Source: an uncultured Bacteroidales bacterium
Lineage (GTDB): Bacteria; Bacteroidota; Bacteroidia; Bacteroidales; SZUA-534
DNA length: 64,000 nt
Reading direction: 5' to 3'
Assembly: GCA_902790595.1 (NCBI GenBank)
Contig: CADASL010000001.1
Location: 186,001-250,000 of the forward strand
Position numbers and translations under genes: made by a program
Shown here: piece by piece, positions 10,479 through 18,105 of the stretch
How the letters are laid out: the number at the start of each line of letters is the position of its first letter
Numbering within the stretch: position 1 is the first letter of the stretch
The notes under the pieces: model-generated
The model's input: only the letters and a program-made list of their open reading frames with translations
What the model was told of the DNA's origin: nothing
Database searches by the model: none

Positions 10479-10513
10479 GTTAATTGTTAATTGTTAATTG
10501 TTAATTGTTAATT
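10479..10513. repeat. GTTAATT x5 heptamer array
   Basis: Five identical 7-bp units in tandem. Perfect identity suggests recent expansion by slippage. Confidence 0.95.
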
Positions 10514-10520
10514 CTCAATT

Positions 10521-10562
10521 GTCTGTAGTCTGCAGTCTGTTGTCCGTGGTCCGAAGTCCAAA
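10521..10562. repeat. GTCTGTA-type heptamer array x6
   Basis: Units GTCTGTA, GTCTGCA, GTCTGTT, GTCCGTG, GTCCGAA, GTCCAAA in exact 7-bp phase, ending 20 bp before the menC start. A related array sits upstream of menE at 11661-11695. Confidence 0.85.
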
Positions 10563-10582
10563 ACTAAACAATTCACCAACCA

Positions 10583-11650
10583 ATGAAAATAGATATTCGT
10601 CAGCATATTCTTCATTTTAAGCAGCCTGCGGGCACTTCGCGGGGTGTTTACACCGAGCATAAGGTCTGGTTTCTGCGGATGCAGGACGACCAAGGTCGCG
10701 TTGGCTGGGGCGAGGTGGCGCCGCTACCCAATCTCAGCTGTGACGATGTGCCTGATTTTGAGTCGGTTCTGCACGATGTGGCGGCCACTTTCAACGGTAC
10801 AATCGACTACGAGCGACTGCGAAACTATCCGTCGATTTTGTTCGGATTGGAGTGCGCGCAAATGGCTTGTAATCAGTTTGCTGCGATGGATTTAACCACG
10901 CCATTCGCCACTGGTGCCGATGGCATAAAAATCAACGGCTTGGTGTGGATGGGCAGTTTCGACGAGATGAGTGCACGTGTAGAAGAGAAGCTGCGGCAAG
11001 GTTTCAGCTGCATAAAAATAAAGATTGGCGCCATTGATTTTGAGAAGGAATATGAGCTGTTACAGCTTGTGCGTCAGCGTTTTCCGGCCGACAAGATAAC
11101 CATTCGCGTCGATGCCAACGGCGGTTTCAGCCCCAACGACGCGCCGCAGAAATTGGAGCGGCTGGCACGGCTTGACATTCACTCAATTGAGCAACCAATA
11201 AAGGCCGGACAATGGGCCGCAATGGCCGATTTGTGCCGCACGTCGCCAATTCCAATCGCTCTGGATGAAGAGCTTATCGGCATAAACGACACACGGCGCA
11301 AAATCGAACTCTTAGACGCCATTAAACCGCAGTACATTATTCTGAAACCCACGCTGCACGGCGGTTTGAGCGGTTGCAACGAGTGGATTCGGCTTGCCCG
11401 CGAACGCGGAATCGGCTTTTGGGCAACGTCGGCGCTGGAGTCGAATATAGGGCTGTTTTACATTGCGCTTTGGGCCGCAACGCTCGGAATCGACATCCCG
11501 CAAGGGCTTGGAACAGGAGCGCTCTACACCAACAACATCGATTTGCCTTTGCAAGTTGTTGGAGAAAAACTGTGGGTAAGAGGATGCGCGGGGAAGAGAT
11601 TTAGTGAGTTGGATATTAGAGAGTTAGAGAAGGGAGAACCAGAGAGTTAG
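10583..11650 (+). CDS. menC: o-Succinylbenzoate synthase
   Basis: Enolase-superfamily enzyme dehydrating SHCHC to o-succinylbenzoate. The 355-residue sequence shows the catalytic Lys pair in CIKIKIGA, the metal ligands in IRVDANGGF, SIEQPI and IALDEELIG, and the second catalytic Lys in YIILKPTLHGG. The ATG sits 20 bp after a heptamer array. The last about 15 residues (SELDIRELEKGEPES) are hydrophilic and extend beyond the conserved fold next to the repetitive spacer. Confidence 0.94.
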   Translation: MKIDIRQHILHFKQPAGTSRGVYTEHKVWFLRMQDDQGRVGWGEVAPLPNLSCDDVPDFESVLHDVAATFNGTIDYERLRNYPSILFGLECAQMACNQFAAMDLTTPFATGADGIKINGLVWMGSFDEMSARVEEKLRQGFSCIKIKIGAIDFEKEYELLQLVRQRFPADKITIRVDANGGFSPNDAPQKLERLARLDIHSIEQPIKAGQWAAMADLCRTSPIPIALDEELIGINDTRRKIELLDAIKPQYIILKPTLHGGLSGCNEWIRLARERGIGFWATSALESNIGLFYIALWAATLGIDIPQGLGTGALYTNNIDLPLQVVGEKLWVRGCAGKRFSELDIRELEKGEPES

Positions 11651-11660
11651 TGTAAAGTAG

Positions 11661-11695
11661 GACTGTGGTCTGATGTCTGTAGTCCGTTGTCAATT
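11661..11695. repeat. GTCTGTA-type heptamer array upstream of menE
   Basis: Units GACTGTG, GTCTGAT, GTCTGTA, GTCCGTT, GTCAATT in 7-bp phase, filling most of the 67-bp menC-menE spacer. Same word family as 10521-10562. Confidence 0.8.
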
Positions 11696-11717
11696 CAATT
11701 AGTCAATCATTTAGTTA

Positions 11718-12698
11718 ATGACATTGTCCGATTTTATAAGCGAGTGGAATAATAGTAGCGACACCGTTTTGGTGCACACTAGCGGCTCGACAGGCGCGCC
11801 AAAACCTATGTGGGTTGAGAAACGTCGTATGGAGGCGTCGGCGCGCATTACGTGCGACTTTTTGGGCCTTAAACCGGGCAATACTGCGTTGCTTTGTCTT
11901 CCGCTCGACTATATTGCCGGCAAGATGATGGTTGTCCGTGCCTTGACGTGTAACTTGCGGCTAATCAGCATCGAGCCAACAGGCCATCCGTGTTTGACAA
12001 TGCCCGATAACATCGATTTTGCTGCAATGACACCAATGCAAGTGCACAACTCGCTGCAGACGCCCGAAGAACGCCGTAAGCTGGCGTCAATCCGACACCT
12101 GATAATCGGCGGTGGCGCCATCAGCGACAATATGGCCGCTCAGTTGCGCGATTTCGACAATAACATTTGGAGTACCTACGGAATGACCGAAACGCTCTCG
12201 CACATTGCTCTGCGGCGGATTAGCGGCAGCGGAGCAACCGACTGGTACACACCATTCAGCTCGGTTCAGGTGTCGCTCAATGGCGATGGCTGTCTGGTCA
12301 TTGATGCGCCTAATGTGTGCGCCAACACACTTGTTACCAACGATATAGCGGAAATTGTTGATGGACGGTTCCGTATATTGGGGCGCCGCGACAATGTAAT
12401 CTGCTCTGGAGGCATCAAAATTCAGATTGAGGAGGTTGAGCGCGAACTGGCAAAACATACTGATATTCCGCTGATTATCACTAAGTTTCCCGACGAAAGG
12501 CTAGGAGAGACCGTTGTCCTGCTCACCGAATCGTCCGACATTGATGAGTTGCGCCGCATCTGCAATACTGCGCTACCACGTTATTGGCAGCCACGTCACT
12601 ATCTGATTGTCAGTAAGTTGCCGACTACCGCCACTGGCAAACCCGCTCGTGCCGAAGCGCAACGTTTGTGCGAAGAAATGCTGAAAGACGTGTTGTAA
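11718..12698 (+). CDS. menE: o-Succinylbenzoate-CoA ligase
   Basis: ANL-superfamily adenylate-forming ligase activating o-succinylbenzoate. Motifs: P-loop TSGSTGAPKP, STYGMTET, hinge RILGRRDNVICSGGIKI and the C-terminal catalytic Lys in TATGKPARAE. At 326 residues it is shorter than the roughly 450-480 residues of enterobacterial or bacillar MenE, mainly at the N-terminus; the compact form is usual in Bacteroidota. It ends the plus-strand men run and faces the convergent hotdog thioesterase. Confidence 0.92.
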   Translation: MTLSDFISEWNNSSDTVLVHTSGSTGAPKPMWVEKRRMEASARITCDFLGLKPGNTALLCLPLDYIAGKMMVVRALTCNLRLISIEPTGHPCLTMPDNIDFAAMTPMQVHNSLQTPEERRKLASIRHLIIGGGAISDNMAAQLRDFDNNIWSTYGMTETLSHIALRRISGSGATDWYTPFSSVQVSLNGDGCLVIDAPNVCANTLVTNDIAEIVDGRFRILGRRDNVICSGGIKIQIEEVERELAKHTDIPLIITKFPDERLGETVVLLTESSDIDELRRICNTALPRYWQPRHYLIVSKLPTTATGKPARAEAQRLCEEMLKDVL

Positions 12699-12882
12699 GT
12701 TGTAAATTGAAAGGTCACAAATCACAAATGGAATGAGTTGGATTTTGGTTTGAGATTCAACAAAATTCAACGTTGGCAATCAAACAATTGAATTATGTAA
12801 TTTGATGTAAAATTTTAAGTCAACAGCAAGCTTTATTTTTCACATTTGTATGCTGTTTACAAGTTTCCTCGCCATTCTAACA

Positions 12883-12938
12883 CCTAGTGCCTAATGCCCA
12901 GTGCCCAGTGCCTAGTGCCCAGTGCCTAGTGCCTAACC
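12883..12938. repeat. CC(T/C)AGTG heptamer array running into a stop codon
   Basis: Seven 7-bp units CCTAGTG/CCCAGTG/CCTAATG followed by CCTAACC. The minus-strand stop codon of the thioesterase gene (CTA at 12933-12935) is part of the last unit, so the array begins inside that gene's terminator codon. Confidence 0.9.
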
Positions 12939-13358
12939 CCTAACATCCACCACAATATTCGTCATCTGGCTGACATTGACAAGCTCGCCATTCTCGTTTC
13001 TGATTTTTATCTCGCATACGTGAGTCGTGCGGCCTTTGTGTAGCAGCGTGGCACGGGCCGTAACCACGCCTGTGGCGGCTTTCAGGTGGTTGCCCTTGAT
13101 TTCCAATCCGCGCACATCCTGTTTGGTTGTATCGACATTCAGAAATGACAAACCGCTGCCAACCGTCTCGGCCAAAGCCATCAGCGCGCCGCCGTGCCCG
13201 ATTTTTGCAGGTGTGCAGCTGCGCTCGTTAATCGGCATTGTGGCTTCAAGAAAACCATCGCCACAGTTGGTGAACCGAATCCCCAGGAATTCCATCATTG
13301 TCCCTTTGCAGCGTTCGTTCATTATGTCTATCTCGTTCATATTCTGTAAGTTTATCAT
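12933..13358 (-). CDS. menI: Hotdog-fold thioesterase, MenI/YdiI-like
   Basis: Probable 1,4-dihydroxy-2-naphthoyl-CoA hydrolase, the step after MenB. Residues FLGIRFTNCGDGFLEATMP and GHGGALMALAETVGS align well with E. coli YdiI (FLDIRFEHIGDDTLEATMP, LHGGASVVLAESIGS), including the catalytic Glu in ALAET. The ATG at 13358 is chosen; the frame continues to a TTG three codons upstream. The gene is on the opposite strand to the men run but immediately adjacent, which supports the assignment. PaaI-like specificity for other acyl-CoAs cannot be excluded. Confidence 0.8.
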   Translation of the reverse strand: MINLQNMNEIDIMNERCKGTMMEFLGIRFTNCGDGFLEATMPINERSCTPAKIGHGGALMALAETVGSGLSFLNVDTTKQDVRGLEIKGNHLKAATGVVTARATLLHKGRTTHVCEIKIRNENGELVNVSQMTNIVVDVRG

Positions 13359-13386
13359 TTGTTCCAATATTCAAATCGCTTGGCAA

Positions 13387-13394
13387 CAAACTTA
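13387..13394 (-). promoter_or_regulatory. -7 box for the thioesterase gene
   Basis: On the minus strand the sequence reads TAAGTTTG, matching TAnnTTTG, 29 bp upstream of the chosen ATG. No clear -33 TTG was found. Confidence 0.4.
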
Positions 13395-13566
13395 ATATTT
13401 GTCCCCTTGAATTGCGTCTTCGCAATTCAAAACCCCATATCGCGCCAAGCCAGATGCAAAAATACACTTTTTCGCAGAGCGGCAAACCTTCACATTCACA
13501 ATGCGATTCCGCCGCTTGCGCTTTTCCCGAAAAACCATTTTCTTTGCCGCACAAAATAAAACGGAT

Positions 13567-14118
13567 ATGAAAGTAGAAAACGGAAAAATGGTGTCGGTTA
13601 CTTACGAGTTGAAGTACGATGACGCTGATGCGAAACTTATTGAGGTGTGCGAGAAAGACCGCCCACTGACATTCCTCTTTGGGGCAGGAATGATGCTGCC
13701 TCATTTCGAGAAGAACCTTGACGGCCTTGAGTGCGGCTCATTGTTCGACTTTGTGCTCACTGCCGACCAGGCTTACGGCCAGGTGACTGAAGACGCCATT
13801 GTCGATGTGCCAATCAACGTGTTCAAAGACGAGAAAGGCAATGTTAACAAGGAACTGATAACAGTTGGAAACACCATTCCGATGATGGACGCTCACGGAA
13901 ACCGTCTGCACGGCGTGGTTGTGTCATCGACAGACGAAGCTGTGAAGATGGACTTCAACCATCCGCTTGCTGGTGCCGATTTGCATTTCAAAGGCAAGGT
14001 GATTGAGGTTCGCAACCCGACTATGGCCGAGCTTGAGCGCAACTGCGGAGGCGGTTGTGGCGGTGGCTGCAACTGTAGCGACAAAGGTAAAGAAGGCGGC
14101 TGCAGCGGTTGCTGCTAA
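13567..14118 (+). CDS. slyD: FKBP-type peptidyl-prolyl isomerase, SlyD-like
   Basis: Prolyl isomerase and chaperone of the SlyD branch. It has the split FKBP domain (MVSVTYELKYDDADA, LTFLFGAGMMLPHFEKNLDGL, DQAYGQVTEDAIVDVPINVF) with the insert-in-flap region, then NHPLAGADLHFKGKVIEV. The C-terminus is a short Cys/Gly-rich tail with eight cysteines in the last 25 or so residues (CGGGCGGGCNC...CSGCC), a likely metal-binding tail comparable to the His/Cys tail of E. coli SlyD used in nickel handling. ATG at 13567 is preferred over a start 66 bp upstream that would add a basic non-conserved leader. Confidence 0.92.
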   Translation: MKVENGKMVSVTYELKYDDADAKLIEVCEKDRPLTFLFGAGMMLPHFEKNLDGLECGSLFDFVLTADQAYGQVTEDAIVDVPINVFKDEKGNVNKELITVGNTIPMMDAHGNRLHGVVVSSTDEAVKMDFNHPLAGADLHFKGKVIEVRNPTMAELERNCGGGCGGGCNCSDKGKEGGCSGCC

Positions 14119-14138
14119 TCTGGCAAGCCAATATATCA

Positions 14139-14175
14139 AAGGCTTCACATTCCCCGGAGTGCGAAGCCTTTTTTG
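14139..14175 (+). terminator. Intrinsic terminator after slyD
   Basis: AAGGCTTC and GAAGCCTT form an 8-bp stem around a 16-base loop, followed by seven T residues. Confidence 0.85.
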
Positions 14176-14192
14176 TATGTGCGAAAAACAAA

Positions 14193-14282
14193 CCTTCAAT
14201 CCTTCATCCTGATAGCTAACGGGACTTCAATCATTCTGTTCAATCCTTCAGTCCTTCATCCCGATAGCTATCGGGACTTCAA
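14193..14282. repeat. CCTTCAAT octamer block with two CCCGATAGCTATCGGG palindromes
   Basis: Units close to CCTTCAAT/CCTTCATC in 8-bp phase enclose an imperfect palindrome copy (14208-14223) and a perfect 16-bp copy CCCGATAGCTATCGGG (14260-14275). The block ends at the stop codon of the patatin gene (TCA at 14283-14285). Perfect copies also occur at 31280-31295 and 34573-34588, each flanked by GAAGT on one side and ATGAA on the other. Confidence 0.85.
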
Positions 14283-16580
14283 TCATTTGATATACGGCAA
14301 GTTAAATCCGATATTGAAGTAATAGTAGTCTTTTTGCAGATTGGTGTCGGTGCCGTTCATAAAGCAGATGGGGCCGATGGGCGTGCGGATGAGGATTCCG
14401 GCTCCCAAGCCGATTGTGCTCAACGACGGGTTCCCGAGGTCGGTCAGCTCATCGTAGGCGGCTAAGGCGTTCACGCGCAGCACGGCGTTGAAATACGTGT
14501 GAAATTCCTGCCTCACAGTCAAACCGATAGCACTGAAGTTGTCTGTGCACACCTGATTGGGTTGCAACCCGATGAAAGGCGTCTGGCCATAGCGCATATT
14601 ATATTCAAAACCACCAAGATAGAACTTGTCGGGACTGATAATCTGCTTTGTGCTGATGCCCGCTGCGGCCCACGGAACCAGTGTTGTGGAGGTGTTCTTC
14701 CATCGTTTGTAGTTGAATGTGAACGCACGCTCGTAATCTGTGCTCAGTTTCAGATATTTACAGTTCTTGTTTACGACATTTTTATTAACATCGTCATAAC
14801 CGTCAATCTTTTCTTTGGCATTGAATATGCCCTTTGCCTCGAAGTGCCAGCGTGAGCCGTTTTTGGGGTAAAGATTATTGTCTAAAGTGTTGTGTTTCAC
14901 CGCCAAGCGGATGCCTTCCTGGAAACAGCTGGTATAGGGTGGAATATCTTTCGAAATGTTGTTGTCCTCATCGCTGTCGAGCAGTAAAAACTCAATCAGT
15001 GGCGAGGCCTCGGCCAGCGTGTAGTTGCCAATGGTGCGGCTGCCGCCTGCCAAATCCCAGCTTGCGTGCATAAAATCAAGGTCGCCACGGCGTTTGCTGC
15101 CATCGTAAATAGTCTTGTAATCGCTGTTCCATTCGGCTTTCGAGTAGAGCGTCCACACATCTTTTTTGCCCACATTGCGACTGATTTGCACCTTCGCGCC
15201 CGGATATTGGTTGATATTGGCGAAAACATAGGCGTCGTAATGCTTCCAAAGGAAGTTGCGCTGGCTGAATTTCAGCGTCAGACCCACGTTGTAGATATTG
15301 TCGTAGTAGCCGCCTACACTGAATTGTGTCAGGCCTTTCTCTTTAACATTGAACGTAAGCGTGATTTTTCCGTCGTAGCCGGTGGTGATGCTGTAATAGA
15401 TTGATTTGTAGAGCAGTGTGGCATACAACCTGGTTATTGCCTCCTCAATCATATCTGACGTAACTTTCTGGTTGTCAGCAATGTCGATAATTCCATAGGC
15501 TGTCTCACTGTTTGTGTACTCCAAGCCGTTGATAACCACGTGGTTGACAACAATGGTGTCGCTATTTATCAGAGAATCAGGGCGTTTGCGCGGCTCGATG
15601 GCGTTAAGTGAGTCGGCCAGTTTTTTCAGTTCGGCCAGATGCTCGTTGGCTGCGTCCTCGCCGAGTTTGATAATCTTGTCGGCCTTCAAGAAATCAGCCG
15701 GCTGAACGCCCTTCAGGTCAGGGGTGATGAGATAGTCCACCTTTTCCACTTGCTGCCGCGAGTCGGTAACGCCGCCGAACATCAGCACACGTCCTGTAAT
15801 TTTGGTAATCGAGTTCATCTCGTCGGCCGTCACCACGTCTTCAAAGCCCGTGTAGGCGCCAATCACAATGTCGGCACCCATTTTTATCACATCGGTAACC
15901 GGAAAATTGTGCATTACGCCGCCATCAACAATCAGCATTGTATCGGTCTGGTTTTCAATTAGTACCGGTGAGAAAACCAACGGAATGGCCATACTGCCGC
16001 GAATGGCGCGCGCAAGATCGCCCTCGCTGAACTCAACCGTGTCACTTTTCAGAATATCAACACCATAGCAGCGGAACGGAATGGGGTAGTCGTCGAACTT
16101 GTTGATGCCCGCCGTGCGCCACGTTTTCTTTGAGAAGAAATTAGACAGATTGGGCGCCTCCAACATTCCCGACGAAAGCACCGGCTTGTAGTCCTCGAAC
16201 GTAAATTCTACCGGCCACCAGCCGTAATCATCTTTCTGTCTGATAGATATGAGTTTCGAATCGAGACTGTTCGACATCAGTTTGAGCCAGTCGGAATTGC
16301 GGGCAAAATCCTCAAGCTCATCGATTGTGAAACCGATTGAGTATAAGGCACCTATGATGCTACCCATACTCGTGCCGGTAATGTAGTCGGGGTAGAGCCC
16401 CACTTCCTCCAGTTTTTTCAGTATGCCGATGTGCGCCATACCTTTCGCACCGCCACCCGACAGCACAAGCCCGACTTTCGGACGTTTCGACACACTTAAA
16501 CTATCGCTTTCGGCAAATGCGGCTGAACTATTGAAAACAAACGCGATAACTAACGCCGCAACACAACTTCGTAAAGACAT
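14283..16580 (-). CDS. Patatin-like phospholipase with POTRA and Omp85-type beta-barrel
   Basis: Secreted outer-membrane protein of 765 residues. A signal peptide ends at about residue 23 (SSAAFAES). Residues about 35-300 are the patatin domain: glycine loop SGGGAKG, nucleophile Ser71 in GTSMG and the catalytic aspartate in VDGGV. A POTRA-like segment follows (VVNHVVINGLEYTN...), and the last about 350 residues are a BamA/D15-type barrel ending in an aromatic-rich strand. This layout matches the PlpD-type (type Vd) patatin autotransporter-like proteins widespread in Bacteroidota; the Porphyromonas gingivalis relative is PG1838-like. The substrate is unknown. The stop abuts a repeat block. Confidence 0.9.
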   Translation of the reverse strand: MSLRSCVAALVIAFVFNSSAAFAESDSLSVSKRPKVGLVLSGGGAKGMAHIGILKKLEEVGLYPDYITGTSMGSIIGALYSIGFTIDELEDFARNSDWLKLMSNSLDSKLISIRQKDDYGWWPVEFTFEDYKPVLSSGMLEAPNLSNFFSKKTWRTAGINKFDDYPIPFRCYGVDILKSDTVEFSEGDLARAIRGSMAIPLVFSPVLIENQTDTMLIVDGGVMHNFPVTDVIKMGADIVIGAYTGFEDVVTADEMNSITKITGRVLMFGGVTDSRQQVEKVDYLITPDLKGVQPADFLKADKIIKLGEDAANEHLAELKKLADSLNAIEPRKRPDSLINSDTIVVNHVVINGLEYTNSETAYGIIDIADNQKVTSDMIEEAITRLYATLLYKSIYYSITTGYDGKITLTFNVKEKGLTQFSVGGYYDNIYNVGLTLKFSQRNFLWKHYDAYVFANINQYPGAKVQISRNVGKKDVWTLYSKAEWNSDYKTIYDGSKRRGDLDFMHASWDLAGGSRTIGNYTLAEASPLIEFLLLDSDEDNNISKDIPPYTSCFQEGIRLAVKHNTLDNNLYPKNGSRWHFEAKGIFNAKEKIDGYDDVNKNVVNKNCKYLKLSTDYERAFTFNYKRWKNTSTTLVPWAAAGISTKQIISPDKFYLGGFEYNMRYGQTPFIGLQPNQVCTDNFSAIGLTVRQEFHTYFNAVLRVNALAAYDELTDLGNPSLSTIGLGAGILIRTPIGPICFMNGTDTNLQKDYYYFNIGFNLPYIK

Positions 16581-16605
16581 TTTTCTTGGTTAATTGTTTA
16601 TCCGA

Positions 16606-16639
16606 CAAAAAACACAAGGACTCCGAAAAGGAATCCTTG
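16606..16639 (-). terminator. Terminator after the SPFH gene
   Basis: Read on the minus strand, CAAGGA-TTCC pairs with GGAG-TCCTTG around a TTTTC loop with one mismatch, followed by a T-rich run. It lies 50 bp downstream of the SPFH stop and just upstream of the patatin gene, separating the two units. Confidence 0.7.
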
Positions 16640-16689
16640 CGCTTGTCATATTATTTGTGATAATTTCATTCTAAAGTCAGCAATATCAA

Positions 16690-17871
16690 TTATTTGCTCA
16701 ACTGCTCGCTCATATCAATAAGCATTTTCAGTCCGATTGCGTCCATTGCATTCGAGTTGCCGTTACCGCCTGTTGATACAATTTTTGGCAGCGAAACCTT
16801 GCTAATTGCTTCTGCTACACCAACTTTGGTCTTGTAATCCCATTCAGCACGCTCCTGCGGCGTCAAGCCGGCGGCAACTTTCAAGCGATTGGCTTCAGCC
16901 TCGGCTTGACCTTCGGCAATAATCTTCTTCTTGTCGAACTCGGCTTTCTCAGCAGCAAGGCGAGAAACCTCACGTTCCTGCTCTGCCTTGGTAACCTCGG
17001 TAGCTTTTATACGCTCTTGTTCCCACTTGGCCTGTGCGGCTTTAGCCTTACCTTCCTCTTCGGCGCGAATGGCTTCCTGAACAGCGGCAGCTGCCTTTGC
17101 CTTCGATGTTTGGATAAGCATATTGGCCTCTTGCTGCTGCGAGATCTGCTGCTTAACCTTGTCGCTGTAATCTATCTTACTTACAGATACTTGGCCAATC
17201 TCAATACCATAATATTTGAAAGGAGAGGACTCCGAACGTTTGAAGCCGCCGGGAGCGTTCTCGTCGGGAACGAGTGTTGCAACCTTGGTCTGTTTTTTCT
17301 CACCAGTGATGGGGTCGATGGTCTCCTCTGTTTTGACGGTAGTTTTGTAAACGCCGTTGTTCAGCTGGTCGGTGATGTACTCAATCAGGTCGTTCTTCTT
17401 TTCGGCATAGCTCTCGAATGCCGACATCAGCGGACCTGACGCGTATATAACTTTTGTAACAGTCTGTTTTACAAGGTCATTCATTAAGCGGTCCATACCG
17501 TTGTAATCGGTTTGGATGCGTGACAAATGCTCAATATCGGTTGGCAGTTTCACACGCAACGAACCGTAGATAAGGCCGTCAGAAGCATCGTTGAAGATGA
17601 CCGGAATAGGGGTGCCGTTCGCACGGTTTCCCTCATCGGTGGCGCCAAACCAAAGCTGTTCGGTCTTGTGATAGACTGTTGTCTTGCCAAACCACTGACC
17701 GCGCCATCCAGGCGTTGTCCAATAGTCCATTTTTCCCGTAAAAGGAAACTGATTCACCACAATTGTCTCATTCTTAACATCTTCGCCTATGCGGCCAAGC
17801 ATTGAGAGAACAACCAGCGCAAATACGGCGCAAACACCGCCGACTACCTGCTTTTTCGAAACTCTAAGCAT
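16690..17871 (-). CDS. SPFH/band-7 domain membrane protein
   Basis: Prohibitin/stomatin-superfamily protein. It has an N-terminal signal-anchor (VVGGVCAVFALVVLSMLG, residues about 9-27), an SPFH core to about residue 240, and a long charged coiled coil (residues about 240-340, rich in KAKAAAAVQEAIRAEEEGKAK-type heptads). The C-terminus ends in a soluble helix. SPFH proteins organise membrane microdomains or regulate membrane proteases. It begins 26 bp after a 53-residue membrane miniprotein and 234 bp after the PurF-like gene on the same strand, so all three may be cotranscribed. Confidence 0.88.
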   Translation of the reverse strand: MLRVSKKQVVGGVCAVFALVVLSMLGRIGEDVKNETIVVNQFPFTGKMDYWTTPGWRGQWFGKTTVYHKTEQLWFGATDEGNRANGTPIPVIFNDASDGLIYGSLRVKLPTDIEHLSRIQTDYNGMDRLMNDLVKQTVTKVIYASGPLMSAFESYAEKKNDLIEYITDQLNNGVYKTTVKTEETIDPITGEKKQTKVATLVPDENAPGGFKRSESSPFKYYGIEIGQVSVSKIDYSDKVKQQISQQQEANMLIQTSKAKAAAAVQEAIRAEEEGKAKAAQAKWEQERIKATEVTKAEQEREVSRLAAEKAEFDKKKIIAEGQAEAEANRLKVAAGLTPQERAEWDYKTKVGVAEAISKVSLPKIVSTGGNGNSNAMDAIGLKMLIDMSEQLSK

Positions 17872-17897
17872 AACATTAAGGTTTATTGGTTATTAGT

Positions 17898-18059
17898 TTA
17901 TTTCTTAAAGAAATAATAAAACGGTATCAGCATTTTCGGAAACGAAACTTCTTGATTTTCAGGTGTGAACTTGATAATACCGAACATCTCAAGAAAACAA
18001 AACACATAATACAGGCCGCAAGCAAATATAAATGCCGCAATAAAAATCTTAAAAATCAT
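17898..18059 (-). CDS. 53-residue membrane miniprotein upstream of the SPFH gene
   Basis: An ATG-started frame on the minus strand encodes MIFKIFIAAFIFACGLYY..., one hydrophobic helix (residues about 4-25) followed by a short polar region and an aromatic-lysine end (YYFFKK). The frame fills the gap between the PurF-like gene (46 bp away) and the SPFH gene (26 bp away), and the codons look natural. I recognise no family. A small membrane partner of the SPFH protein is a plausible inference, unproven. Confidence 0.6.
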   Translation of the reverse strand: MIFKIFIAAFIFACGLYYVFCFLEMFGIIKFTPENQEVSFPKMLIPFYYFFKK

Positions 18060-18105
18060 AATTTCAAAAGTTTAAGGTTATTACTCTCGGTTAAAATCAC
18101 TTCAA

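Noticed and set aside
10203..10562. CRISPR array
   Set aside because: The repeats are contiguous 7-bp or 81-bp units without unique spacers, and no cas gene is present.
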